Positions 47,945 through 57,258 of a DNA stretch of 64,000 nucleotides are shown here, piece by piece; position 1 is the stretch's first letter; every line of letters begins with the position of its first letter. Below the pieces are notes generated by a model. It did no database searches. It was not told the DNA's origin and was given only the letters and a program-made list of their open reading frames with translations. The position numbers were made by a program, and so were the translations under genes. Origin of the DNA: Sphaerochaetaceae bacterium (lineage in GTDB: Bacteria > Spirochaetota > Spirochaetia > Sphaerochaetales > Sphaerochaetaceae); contig JAILPZ010000062.1 in assembly GCA_024699225.1 (NCBI GenBank), positions 60,358-124,357 on the forward strand. The letters are read 5' to 3'.

Positions 47945-50746
47945 TTAGCCTTTAAGCGTTTCTTCTGACTCAGATATGTCCTTATCTGATTCAAGTTTGT
48001 AGCTTATGGACTTGGATACACCGAGCTCTTCCTGGGTAACACCTAAAAGTGAATCAGAGCCGAGAACAGTGTTCTTGTTATGGGTGATAATAATAAACTG
48101 ACTCTTGTCTCCAAACTGTTCAAGGGCCTTCATGAAGGCTCCAATGTTTCTTGCATCCAGTGCTGCGTCTATCTCATCAAGAATACAGAACGGAGATGGC
48201 TTTACAAGATATGTTGCAAACAACAGAGCAACAGCTGTCATGGATTTTTCACCACCTGAGAGAAGCGGAAGGTGTGTAAGTTTCTTTCCGGGCGGCTGGG
48301 CCAGAATCTCAATACCGCTGTGAAGTACATCTTCTTCATCTGATAATGAAAGTTCTGCATGACCTCCGTTAAACAGGGTCCTGAACATGGTTGTAAAGGC
48401 CTTTGAAATCTGATCATAGGTTTCAATAAAGAGTTCTTCACTTCTGGTTTTAATATCAGAAATAATACCCTCAAGATCAGATTTAGCCTTGTTCAGATCA
48501 TCAAGATTCTTTTTATAGAACTCATAGTTCTTCTTAGCTTCTTCATACTCTTCTTCAGCCATCTGGTTAATATAACCGAGGTTCTGAATACTCTTTTTAA
48601 CTGCTTCAAGCTCTGACTTAAGATCATTTACATCTGCAGTAACAGTGTGGTCTTCAAATTCTTTAAGTGATTTACCTGTCTCATCAAAGAAGTCAGTATG
48701 GATTTTTTCAATCTGAGAATTGAGGTTTGAGATATTAGCTTCAGATGTAGCTATTTCAGTGGACAGAGTCTGCTTTCTGTCAAACTGTTCCCTGAACTTC
48801 TCATTACTTGATGAAAGAACCTCATTTGCTTCTTCTATGGCCCTGTTCTTCTCAGCCATATCAATTTTAAAACTCTCAATACGCTCTAAAAGTGCTTTCT
48901 TTTTAAGTTTTGCATCTTCTATGCTCTGAGTAATTTCACCTTCTTTGGCAAGTTCACTTTCAATTGAATGGCTTGCATCTGAGAAGTCAAACTCGCTCTG
49001 CTGGAGGTTTGTAAGCATTTCAGAAAGCTGCTGTGTTACTACCTCAATATGGGTTCTGAACTTAGCTTCCTCAATTCTTGCATCATTTAAGTCACTTTCC
49101 TTGAGGATAATCATGTTTGAAAGTCTGGTACTTTCATATTCAAGTTCAGTAATCTTCTCCCTGTTTTCATTTTCTTTGCTAAATGACTGGGACAGTTCCT
49201 TATCAAGCTCTGCCTTCTTTGAAAGTGACCCTTCAGGAGAAACAAACTCATCAAGGAAGGAAGGTACGGTTCCCGTATATTCCTGGAAGAGACCTTTAAG
49301 TTCAAATACAGAATCAGAAATCTCCTCTTCTGTCTTTTCTACTTCAGTTTTAAAAATATCCGAATCAAAATCAACATCAGTAAGGGAAGAAAGGAAAGAA
49401 CAGCGTTCTCTAAGCTGTGTTCCAATCTTATTTATCTGAGAGATAACATCCTTTTCAGCCTTCTGTCTTACAGCAGTACTGTAGGAGCCTCCGGAAATGT
49501 TTGCCTGAAGACGGTCAGCAATATTACCGGCTATCTCAGATATTTCCTGAGCAATATCATTTCTTCTAAGAGCAAGGGCGTCAGTTTCAGCACTCAGCTT
49601 ACTTATAAGGTCCTGATTACTTGTAACATTTGCTTTAAGGCTTTCAATTTCATCACTTAACTTATTGATGGAGTGGGCGGAAATTCTGATATTTTCCTTC
49701 ATGGTATCAAGGGCATGTTTTCTTTCCTCGTAAAGTTCTTTATCCTTTTCAAGTTTGTCCTGAACCTGGCGGGCCTTGAACCGAGCCTCATTTGTTCTGC
49801 TTTGAATATCAGATAACCTTTCATTTAAGAGATTAATCTGGACATTTGATGAATTAACCTGCTCTTCAGTTCTGTTTATGTTGTTGTTAATCTCTTCTCT
49901 TTCATTTCTAAGATTCTCAATTATGCGGTTCTGGTCTTCCATGTCAGACCTTCCGCTGTTAAGAAAGCTCTCCAGTTCCTCAAGCTCAGTTTTCTTTTTC
50001 TTAAGCTCTTCTTCCTGCATCTTCATAAAAGATGTCAGAGACTGGACATAGGATAATTCAAGCTCTATGGATAAGCTTTCCTTCTTCCCGATAAGTTCCT
50101 TGTAGCGAAGAACCTTCTCCATCTGGCCCTTTCTGGAATTATAGGTCTTCTCTACCTCATGAAGAATATTTTCAACCTGCCTAAGGTTTTCATCAGTTCT
50201 TTCAAGTTTTCTGGAAGCTTCTTCACTCTGAGCCTTATAGCGGCTGATTCCTGCAGCTTCTTCGAATATGTATCTTCTGTCTTCAGGCTTTAAGGAAAGT
50301 ATCTGGTCAATTTTTCCCTGCTCAAGGATACTGTAGGCTGCCTTACCCACACCTGTATCAACAAAAAGATCCTTAACCTGTCTTTGAAGAACAGGCTGTC
50401 TGTTAATGAAATACTGGTTCTCCCCATCGCGTTTCATTCTTCTCTTAATTTCTACTTCTGTAAGGTCAGTGTTAAGAAGATTATTCTCATTATTAAGTGT
50501 AAGGATAACCTCACACATCTGCATGGGCTTACGATTATCTGTTCCGTTAAATATAACATCTTCCCTCTTTCCTGCTCTGATAGCATTCAGAGACTGGGTT
50601 CCGAGAACCCACTTTATAGAGTCAACAACATTACTTTTACCGGAACCATTGGGACCGAGCAGTGACGTAATACCGTCTGCAAAGTCAAACCTTGTTCTGT
50701 CTGCAAATGATTTGAAGCCGAAAAGCTCAACAGATTTTAAAAACAC
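47945..50746 (-). CDS. smc: chromosome segregation protein SMC (933 aa)
   Basis: GPNGSGKSNVVDSIKWVLG, FEEAAGISRYK, LSGGEKSMTAVALLFA, CILDEIDAALD. Confidence 0.94.
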   Translation of the reverse strand: MFLKSVELFGFKSFADRTRFDFADGITSLLGPNGSGKSNVVDSIKWVLGTQSLNAIRAGKREDVIFNGTDNRKPMQMCEVILTLNNENNLLNTDLTEVEIKRRMKRDGENQYFINRQPVLQRQVKDLFVDTGVGKAAYSILEQGKIDQILSLKPEDRRYIFEEAAGISRYKAQSEEASRKLERTDENLRQVENILHEVEKTYNSRKGQMEKVLRYKELIGKKESLSIELELSYVQSLTSFMKMQEEELKKKKTELEELESFLNSGRSDMEDQNRIIENLRNEREEINNNINRTEEQVNSSNVQINLLNERLSDIQSRTNEARFKARQVQDKLEKDKELYEERKHALDTMKENIRISAHSINKLSDEIESLKANVTSNQDLISKLSAETDALALRRNDIAQEISEIAGNIADRLQANISGGSYSTAVRQKAEKDVISQINKIGTQLRERCSFLSSLTDVDFDSDIFKTEVEKTEEEISDSVFELKGLFQEYTGTVPSFLDEFVSPEGSLSKKAELDKELSQSFSKENENREKITELEYESTRLSNMIILKESDLNDARIEEAKFRTHIEVVTQQLSEMLTNLQQSEFDFSDASHSIESELAKEGEITQSIEDAKLKKKALLERIESFKIDMAEKNRAIEEANEVLSSSNEKFREQFDRKQTLSTEIATSEANISNLNSQIEKIHTDFFDETGKSLKEFEDHTVTADVNDLKSELEAVKKSIQNLGYINQMAEEEYEEAKKNYEFYKKNLDDLNKAKSDLEGIISDIKTRSEELFIETYDQISKAFTTMFRTLFNGGHAELSLSDEEDVLHSGIEILAQPPGKKLTHLPLLSGGEKSMTAVALLFATYLVKPSPFCILDEIDAALDARNIGAFMKALEQFGDKSQFIIITHNKNTVLGSDSLLGVTQEELGVSKSISYKLESDKDISESEETLKG

Positions 50747-50815
50747 AACTACCTCAAGTAATAGAAATCTTACCTATTTTAACATAAAAAGCTGATTTTA
50801 TGATACTATCGACTT

Positions 50816-51421
50816 GTGAATTCGCAACTTACTTTATTCGAAGAACCTGAATTCTCTGTTATTGCCGGCACAGATGAGGCCGGCAGAGGTCCTCTTGCAG
50901 GTCCTGTTTGTGCAGCCTGTGTTGTTCTTCCTCCTGATTTTCCGTTTGAGATTCTCGCTGATTCCAAGAAACTAAGTGAGCACAAACGTGAAGAGGCAGA
51001 AAGGATTATTAAAGAAAAAGCTGTCTCCTACTTTGTAGCCTGGTCATCTCACGATGAGATAGATAAGATCAACATTTTAAATGCCTCGCTTCTGGCTATG
51101 AGAAGAGCCATAACCGGTGTTTTAAAAGACCTTCAAAGCAAAAATCTTCCCTTACCTGAAATTCTGTTAATAGACGGAAACAGGACTTTTGATTCTCCCA
51201 TCCCCTGTAAGGCCATAGTCAAGGGAGATTCCAAGATTCATGAGATTATGGCTGCTTCCATTCTTGCAAAAACCGCACGTGACCGCTATATGAAGGAAGC
51301 TGCCCTTAAGTGGCCTGAGTACGGTTTTGACAAGCATTCAGGTTATCCTACACAAAATCATAAAGAAGCTCTTAGGAAATACGGGCCCTGTCCTATCCAC
51401 AGGTTAACCTTCAAATACTGA
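50816..51421 (+). CDS. rnhB: ribonuclease HII
   Basis: VIAGTDEAGRGPLAGPVCAACV; GTG start. Confidence 0.96.
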   Translation: MNSQLTLFEEPEFSVIAGTDEAGRGPLAGPVCAACVVLPPDFPFEILADSKKLSEHKREEAERIIKEKAVSYFVAWSSHDEIDKINILNASLLAMRRAITGVLKDLQSKNLPLPEILLIDGNRTFDSPIPCKAIVKGDSKIHEIMAASILAKTARDRYMKEAALKWPEYGFDKHSGYPTQNHKEALRKYGPCPIHRLTFKY

Positions 51422-51428
51422 AAAGCCC

Positions 51429-51458
51429 TTGACCTTTTTTATTTAAATGCTGTATAAA
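51429..51458 (+). promoter_or_regulatory. sigma70 promoter for tRNA-Gly
   Basis: TTGACC, 18 bp spacer, TATAAA, ~11 nt before tRNA 5' end. Confidence 0.65.
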
Positions 51459-51469
51459 TTCTCTTGCAT

Positions 51470-51540
51470 GCGCTTGTGGTATAACGGTATTACCTCAGCC
51501 CTCCAAGCTGAAGACGCGGGTTCGACTCCCGTCGGGCGCT
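51470..51540 (+). tRNA. tRNA-Gly(TCC)
   Basis: GCGCTTGTGGTATAACGGTATTACCTCAGCCCTCCAAGCTGAAGACGCGGGTTCGACTCCCGTCGGGCGCT. Confidence 0.95.
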
Positions 51541-51543
51541 TAC

Positions 51544-51568
51544 ACCACTCGTAACTGAGTGGTTTTTT
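51544..51568 (+). terminator. intrinsic terminator between tRNA-Gly and the PUR-domain gene
   Basis: ACCACTC GTAACT GAGTGGT TTTTT. Confidence 0.85.
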
Positions 51569-51587
51569 ATTATAGCGGAGGATTACT

Positions 51588-51848
51588 ATGGGACAGCGCG
51601 GAGAAGTTTTTTCTACCAAATTCGTCACAAACGACAGAACTTATTTTTTCAATGTAAAGGAAAACTACCGTGGTGACATGTACCTTAACGTAGTTGAAAG
51701 CAAGGTCACTGCAGATGAGGGAAGATTCATCAGACAGTCAATTATTGTCTACCCTGAAGACCTTGGAGAGTTCCTCAGAGAACTTCAGAAGTCAGTAGAC
51801 TTCATGAAGCTAAACGCAGACAAGAGAAAACCCAAATCAGAACAGTGA
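51588..51848 (+). CDS. PUR-alpha/beta/gamma domain nucleic-acid-binding protein (DUF3276; BpuR-like)
   Basis: GEVFSTKFVTNDRTYFFNVKENYRGDMYLNVVESK. Confidence 0.85.
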   Translation: MGQRGEVFSTKFVTNDRTYFFNVKENYRGDMYLNVVESKVTADEGRFIRQSIIVYPEDLGEFLRELQKSVDFMKLNADKRKPKSEQ

Positions 51849-51855
51849 TAAAGAG

Positions 51856-51881
51856 GTGCCTGGAATCAGGCACTTTTTTTT
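51856..51881 (+). terminator. intrinsic terminator after the PUR-domain gene
   Basis: GTGCCTG GAAT CAGGCAC T8. Confidence 0.9.
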
Positions 51882-51885
51882 GCAA

Positions 51886-51912
51886 ATAAAAACGACTGCA
51901 TTTCTGCAGTCG
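51886..51912 (-). terminator. intrinsic terminator after rpsU
   Basis: minus strand CGACTGCA GAAA TGCAGTCG TTTTTATT. Confidence 0.88.
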
Positions 51913-51923
51913 CTGGTTTTTGA

Positions 51924-52133
51924 TTAATAAGCCTTTGAAGAATGCATCTTTCTGACCTTCTTCATCTGCTTTCTTGCAAGAGCCTTGTCCTTTCTGTGCT
52001 GGATGGCAGATGGCTTCTCATAATACTGACGCATCTTGAATTCACGGATAACGCCTTCTTTCTCGACCATTCTCTTGAAACGCTTAATAGCTTTTTCAAC
52101 AGGTTCAGTCTCATCACACTTGATGTATGCCAT
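51924..52133 (-). CDS. rpsU: 30S ribosomal protein S21
   Basis: [42 protein letters not shown]. Confidence 0.93.
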   Translation of the reverse strand: MAYIKCDETEPVEKAIKRFKRMVEKEGVIREFKMRQYYEKPSAIQHRKDKALARKQMKKVRKMHSSKAY

Positions 52134-52203
52134 ACTAATCTCACCCCCTCTGCCCATCGGCTCAAGAATAACAGTAGAAAACTACCTTATAAGTAAATAA
52201 TTG

Positions 52204-53247
52204 TCAATCCAGGAAAAATCCTCTTCTTACCAGTTCTGTTTCCCTGCCTGCAAAATTACTGTAGGTAACAGAAAGTTTGTCGTTAAGCTTTATATTTAAA
52301 GAATAGATACTGGTATTAAAATAAGAAGGAATAGTGTCAACTGTTTGCTGGGAATCAAGACTTTCCTGGAGGCTTCCTCCCAGTGAAAGTGAAAAATCTT
52401 TGTCACTGAGAGTTATGTAACCAATTTTCTTCAGTTCTTCGTCAAATGAAAAAAGCTTTTTAAGCTTATCTGAGCCCTGAATGATTTTGACGTTGCTGTT
52501 ATTAAACTCAAGTTCCACATCTTCAGTTTTACCGAAGACAGAAGCTGTGCCCCTGATTTTTCCTTCTGCTGAGTTCTTATCAACTGCAAAACTGATTTTA
52601 TCAAAATCAATGCTGTTTACATATGTTCTGCCGTCAGAAAGAGTTGATGTGCCGCCTATGAAAGAAATGTTTGCAGGAACTCTTACAGTAAGGTCACAGT
52701 CATCTGCAAAAAGATGAACAGTATCCATATCGGAGTGTCCCATGTAGCTTTTTCTGTAATCGGCTAATCTGATATTGTTATTTATCTTTTCATCAAGGGC
52801 CTTGTTAATTGTAATTTGTGCATCTTCGGATTCAGGGTCTTCGAATACAGGGACTACGCACCATGGAACAGAAATCCTTCTTCCGGTAACAATCGGATCT
52901 GCAAGGTGACCGAGTTTATGTAAAGCGGCAAGGTCATCCTTTTCAACCTCAGCTTCAAGAAGTTTTTCGTCCTTAAATGCCTTTTTTACATGCTTTAATC
53001 TGAGCATGGCCATTCTTCTTGCAACAGACGGGTTTTTACCTTCAACATCAAAATCAGTTACTTCTACAGGCTTTCCGTTTTCTGTTACAACAATCTTTAC
53101 TGTAACGTTTGTGGTTTGAAGTGCTTTTTTTGCTATAGTTGCAGCAAACTGAAAATCTACATCTTCAGTATTAATTGAAAGAGCATCTCCATCCTTAAGA
53201 CGGAGAAATTCTTTTATTATTCTGTCAGCATAAAGATCAAAGTCCAT
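52204..53247 (-). CDS. aminopeptidase M29-like protein, possibly degenerate
   Basis: overall layout resembles peptidase M29 (LKDGDALSINTE; DLTVRVPANISFIGGTSTLSDGRTYVNSIDF; ELKKIGYITLSD). Confidence 0.45.
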   Translation of the reverse strand: MDFDLYADRIIKEFLRLKDGDALSINTEDVDFQFAATIAKKALQTTNVTVKIVVTENGKPVEVTDFDVEGKNPSVARRMAMLRLKHVKKAFKDEKLLEAEVEKDDLAALHKLGHLADPIVTGRRISVPWCVVPVFEDPESEDAQITINKALDEKINNNIRLADYRKSYMGHSDMDTVHLFADDCDLTVRVPANISFIGGTSTLSDGRTYVNSIDFDKISFAVDKNSAEGKIRGTASVFGKTEDVELEFNNSNVKIIQGSDKLKKLFSFDEELKKIGYITLSDKDFSLSLGGSLQESLDSQQTVDTIPSYFNTSIYSLNIKLNDKLSVTYSNFAGRETELVRRGFFLD

Positions 53248-53254
53248 TAAAACC

Positions 53255-53989
53255 TCACAGATTCATAAGACCAATCAGGCGTGCACCTTCAATTGTATGA
53301 TAGATATCAGCCCTGAATTCTCTGTTGATATAGGCCTGAATGTAGCGTGAGAAACCGCCTGTTACTATCAGCTTAACTTCTTTGCCAAGTTCTTTTTCAA
53401 TCTGTCTTGTTATTACTTCAACCTGGCCTGTGAAACCAAAAATAACACCGGCCTTGATAGATTCAACTGAGGTTCTTCCCAATACTGTTTCAGGAAGATC
53501 CAGCCTTAAATCAGGAAGCTGGGCAGTATTCTGGACAAGAGCCTTAACTGAAGTCATCATCCCGGGCCCGATTGTAACTCCAAGAACCTCTCCGTCAGGA
53601 GAAATTGTCTCAGTAGTGAAAGCTGTGCCAAAGTCAGCTACTGTAACATAATGATCCGGATAGATGGCATGTGCAGCAACAAGATTGCAGAGAATGTCAG
53701 AACCAAGTTCCTCAGGAATATTTTTTAGACCAGTGTTTAAATTATTGTTAATGAGAATAGTCTTGTCTTTGGCCCTGCCCTCATTTGCCTTTACAACAGA
53801 ACCGGTAAGGTTAGGAACAACACTACTGATAACAGCTACATCATAATCATATTTACTGATTATTCTTTTATAGATGGTTATGCAGTTTTTATCCTTTGTT
53901 TTTACCCTGTCCTGGTCACACCACTTGTTTCCGTCGTGAAGAGCAATAGTTACGTTTGTATTCCCAACATCTGTTACAAGAAATCTCAT
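53255..53989 (-). CDS. coaX: type III pantothenate kinase
   Basis: VTDVGNTNVTIALHDG; VADFGTAFTTETIS; GVTIGPGMMTSVKAL. Confidence 0.95.
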   Translation of the reverse strand: MRFLVTDVGNTNVTIALHDGNKWCDQDRVKTKDKNCITIYKRIISKYDYDVAVISSVVPNLTGSVVKANEGRAKDKTILINNNLNTGLKNIPEELGSDILCNLVAAHAIYPDHYVTVADFGTAFTTETISPDGEVLGVTIGPGMMTSVKALVQNTAQLPDLRLDLPETVLGRTSVESIKAGVIFGFTGQVEVITRQIEKELGKEVKLIVTGGFSRYIQAYINREFRADIYHTIEGARLIGLMNL

Positions 53990-55620
53990 AATGCTACCGT
54001 TACCCTGGAGCCGTACTTCTCCATTCTCAGTTCCCTGATTGCCGGGTCTGAAATATAATCATCAAACTTCATGTAGCGGTCAATCAGGCCGTCAGGAGTA
54101 AATTCTATAATTCTGTTTGCAATAGAATCAACAAACTGATGGTCATGGCTGTTAAACAGTGTAACACCTGTAAAATCAATAAGGCCATTGTTAAGACTCT
54201 GAATGGCTTCAAGATCAAGATGGCTTGTAGGTTCATCAAAAATAAGGCAGTTGGCACCTTCAAGCATGAGTTTTGCAAGAACACATCTGACCTTCTCTCC
54301 TCCGGAAAGAACAAGACAGCTCTTCAAAGCTTCATCTCCGGAGAACAGCATTCTGCCGAGGAAGGATCTGATATAGGTTTCATCAGCATCCTCAACAAAC
54401 TGACTGAGCCATTCTGTTATAGTCATATCTTCCAGGAAGAGTTTGACATTATCCTTCGGGAAATAACCGAGACTTGTTGTAACGCCCCAGTTAAACTCTC
54501 CTTCATCTGCTTCCATATTGCCTGTAAGAATCTCAAACAAAACAGTTTTTGCGTAATGATTGGGACCTACAAAGGCAATCTTGTCGCCGTTGTTTACAAG
54601 AAGGTTAAGATTATCAAGGACCTTTACACCATCTATTGTCTTACTGAGGTTCTTTATCTCAAGAATGTTCTTTCCGCATTCACGGTTAGGCTTAAATGCA
54701 ACATACGGGAAGCGTCTTGAAGACGGCTGAATATCATCAATAGTAAGTTTTTCAATAAGCTTCTTTCTGGATGTTGCCTGACGGGCCTTGGCCACGTTAC
54801 TTGAGAATCGAAGGATAAATTCCTTTAATTCTGCAATTTTTTCATCTCTGTGCTTCTTTTCATCCTTCATCTGCTTTGCAGCAAGCTGGGAAGCCATGTA
54901 CCAGAAATCATAGTTACCGACATAAAGCTGAATCTTACCAAAGTCTATGTCAGCAATATGGGTACAAACAGTGTTAAGAAAGTGTCTGTCGTGAGATACA
55001 ACTATAACAGTATTGTTGAATTCACTTAGAAAATCCTCAAGCCAGTGAATGCTTTCAAGATCAAGGTGGTTTGTAGGCTCGTCAAGAAGAAGAATATCAG
55101 GATTTCCGAACAGAGCCTGGGCAAGAAGAACCCTGACCTTAATATTATCTTCAACATCCTGCATGAGCTTATCATGCATATCAACAGAAATACCTAGACC
55201 TGAAAGAAGGATACCGGCATTTGACTCTGCTTCCCATCCTCCCAGATCAGCAAACTCAGATTCAAGATCAGCAGCCTTGAGTCCGTCTTCCTCAGAGAAG
55301 TCTTCCTTGGCATATATACTCTCTCTTTCCTTCATAACATCATACAGATGCTTGTAACCCATAATTACAGTATCAAGAATCGTGTATTCATTGAATGCAA
55401 AGTGATCCTGTCTCAGAACTGCCATTCTCTGGTTTGAGGAGATAATTACCTCTCCTGTATCCGGTTCTATTTCCCCAGAGAGAATCTTGAGAAAAGTAGA
55501 CTTTCCGGCACCGTTTGCGCCTATAATTCCATAGCAGTTTCCCGGTGTAAATTTAATGTTTACGCCCTTGAAAAGTACCTGTGTTCCATAAGAAAGTGAA
55601 ATGTTTGAAGCTGTTACCAT
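53986..55620 (-). CDS. ABC-F family ATPase (YbiT-like)
   Basis: two ABC domains: GANGAGKSTFLKILSGE, DEPTNHLDLESIHWLEDFL, SGGEKVRCVLAKLML, DEPTSHLDLEAIQSL. Confidence 0.93.
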   Translation of the reverse strand: MVTASNISLSYGTQVLFKGVNIKFTPGNCYGIIGANGAGKSTFLKILSGEIEPDTGEVIISSNQRMAVLRQDHFAFNEYTILDTVIMGYKHLYDVMKERESIYAKEDFSEEDGLKAADLESEFADLGGWEAESNAGILLSGLGISVDMHDKLMQDVEDNIKVRVLLAQALFGNPDILLLDEPTNHLDLESIHWLEDFLSEFNNTVIVVSHDRHFLNTVCTHIADIDFGKIQLYVGNYDFWYMASQLAAKQMKDEKKHRDEKIAELKEFILRFSSNVAKARQATSRKKLIEKLTIDDIQPSSRRFPYVAFKPNRECGKNILEIKNLSKTIDGVKVLDNLNLLVNNGDKIAFVGPNHYAKTVLFEILTGNMEADEGEFNWGVTTSLGYFPKDNVKLFLEDMTITEWLSQFVEDADETYIRSFLGRMLFSGDEALKSCLVLSGGEKVRCVLAKLMLEGANCLIFDEPTSHLDLEAIQSLNNGLIDFTGVTLFNSHDHQFVDSIANRIIEFTPDGLIDRYMKFDDYISDPAIRELRMEKYGSRVTVAL

Positions 55621-55647
55621 CTGTATTCCTGAATCTATATACGAAAA

Positions 55648-55667
55648 CAGCACCATTTAAGGTGCTG
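55648..55667 (-). terminator. intrinsic terminator after tRNA-Glu
   Basis: CAGCACC TTAAAT GGTGCTG TTTT on minus strand. Confidence 0.75.
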
Positions 55668-55677
55668 CACTAAAATT

Positions 55678-55749
55678 TAGTTCCAAGGGGAATCGAACCC
55701 CTGTTTAGAGACTGAGAATCTCCCGTCCTAACCCCTAGACGATGGAACC
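55678..55749 (-). tRNA. tRNA-Glu(CTC)
   Basis: GGTTCCATCGTCTAGGGGTTAGGACGGGAGATTCTCAGTCTCTAAACAGGGGTTCGATTCCCCTTGGAACTA; loop TTCTCAG. Confidence 0.88.
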
Positions 55750-55752
55750 ATG

Positions 55753-55823
55753 CTGGGATGGAGGGATTCGAACCCCCAAAGGCAGAACCAGAATCTGCAG
55801 TGTTACCATTACACTACATCCCA
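55753..55823 (-). tRNA. tRNA-Gln(CTG)
   Basis: TGGGATGTAGTGTAATGGTAACACTGCAGATTCTGGTTCTGCCTTTGGGGGTTCGAATCCCTCCATCCCAG; loop TTCTGGT. Confidence 0.9.
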
Positions 55824-55906
55824 AAGGACAATAGGGATAATACAAAAATAGACCTTGTCTGTCAATAAAGGTTGACTAATTATCCCAGTGTGATTAATTT
55901 CAAGGT

Positions 55907-56161
55907 ATGAAAAATACTTTTCCACCTTTGGTGCAGGATATTTATATAGATGACTCTTTAAAGGAAAACCTGAAGCAGGATAAAAAGCGCGGGGCAGTTG
56001 TTTGCGGACTCCCGAAAAGCAGGGAACTGACAAGCTTCATGGATACAATTAATCCGGATTTGAAAAACCAGAGAATGCTGTCCATGTTTTTCTCAGGAAA
56101 GCTATTCTCCCCCGATATGCTTGATTTTTCTGAAGACTTACTTGAAGACGGTGATCAATGA
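55907..56161 (+). CDS. hypothetical protein, translationally coupled to tsaD
   Basis: ORF with stop overlapping tsaD ATG. Confidence 0.55.
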   Translation: MKNTFPPLVQDIYIDDSLKENLKQDKKRGAVVCGLPKSRELTSFMDTINPDLKNQRMLSMFFSGKLFSPDMLDFSEDLLEDGDQ

Positions 56162-57168
56162 TAGTTCTAGGTATTGAAACCTCCTGTGATGAATGCAGCT
56201 GTGCTGTTGTTGAAAACGGCAACAGAATCCTTTCTAATGTAATAGCAACTCAGATTGAACTCCACAGACCTTATGACGGTGTTGTCCCTGAGATTGCATC
56301 ACGTCTTCATACTGAATGGATATCTCAGGTTTGTGATGCTGCCATTAAGCAGGCAGGTATTACTGTAAAGGATCTGGATGCAATTGCAGTTACATCAAGA
56401 CCGGGTCTTCTTGGCTCTCTTCTTGTAGGAGTTAACTTTGCTAAGGGTCTGGCCTACTCGCTTAACATCCCAATTATAGGAATAGATCATATAAGGGCTC
56501 ATCTGTATGCTTCACAGATTGAACATGAGCTTGAATACCCTTACCTTGGAGTACTTCTTTCAGGCGGTCATACAGTAATCTGTAAGGTCCTTTCATATGA
56601 CAGTGTTGAAGTTCTGGGAACTACTATAGATGATGCTATAGGAGAAGCTTTTGACAAGGTTGCCAAGCACTATGGCTTAGGTTATCCGGGCGGAGTCATG
56701 ATTGACCGTCTTGCCCAAAATGGAGACAGTAAGGCCTTCCTTTTCAGCGGTCCTAAACTTGATCCTGAAAAACACAGATATGACCTCTCCTACAGCGGCC
56801 TTAAGACAGCAGTTATTAATCAGCTTGATCTATTTTCAACAGGCAAGGAAGCAACACCTGAGAACATTAGTGCCAGCTTCCAGCGCGTAGCTGTAGGAAT
56901 GCTAATGAAAAAGGTTGAGAAGGCCTTAAAGGATACAGGATTAAAACGTATTTCCGCAGGTGGCGGAGTTGCTGCAAATTCCCAGGTTCGTGCGTCATTA
57001 ACTGCTTTAAAAGAAAAGGGTTATGAAGTTACTTTCCCTTCTCTCAAACTCTGCACTGACAACGGTGCCATGGTTGCAGGTCTTGGCTTTAAGTATCTGA
57101 ATGACGGTATTAAATCTGATTTTGACCTCAGTGCCACATCCAGGGTTTCTGCTTTCAGGAAAAATTGA
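56158..57168 (+). CDS. tsaD: tRNA N6-adenosine threonylcarbamoyltransferase
   Basis: GIETSCDECSCAVVENG; LLSGGHTVICKV; GLGYPGGVMIDRLA; SAGGGVAANSQVRASL. Confidence 0.97.
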   Translation: MIVLGIETSCDECSCAVVENGNRILSNVIATQIELHRPYDGVVPEIASRLHTEWISQVCDAAIKQAGITVKDLDAIAVTSRPGLLGSLLVGVNFAKGLAYSLNIPIIGIDHIRAHLYASQIEHELEYPYLGVLLSGGHTVICKVLSYDSVEVLGTTIDDAIGEAFDKVAKHYGLGYPGGVMIDRLAQNGDSKAFLFSGPKLDPEKHRYDLSYSGLKTAVINQLDLFSTGKEATPENISASFQRVAVGMLMKKVEKALKDTGLKRISAGGGVAANSQVRASLTALKEKGYEVTFPSLKLCTDNGAMVAGLGFKYLNDGIKSDFDLSATSRVSAFRKN

Positions 57169-57183
57169 TAGAATAACTCACAT

Positions 57184-57255
57184 GCCAAAGTAGCTCAGGG
57201 GTAGAGCAACTCACTCGTAATGAGTAGGTCAGGGGTTCAATTCCCCTCTTTGGCT
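57184..57255 (+). tRNA. tRNA-Thr(CGT)
   Basis: GCCAAAGTAGCTCAGGGGTAGAGCAACTCACTCGTAATGAGTAGGTCAGGGGTTCAATTCCCCTCTTTGGCT. Confidence 0.95.
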
Positions 57256-57258
57256 TTT

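Noticed and set aside
48945-49439. 164-aa + strand ORF opposite smc
   Set aside because: Serine-rich shadow of coiled-coil coding sequence.
51867-51885. Possible second sigma54 element (AGGCACTTTTTTTTGCA)
   Set aside because: The GG-to-GC spacing is 11 nt rather than 10 and it coincides with a clear intrinsic terminator.
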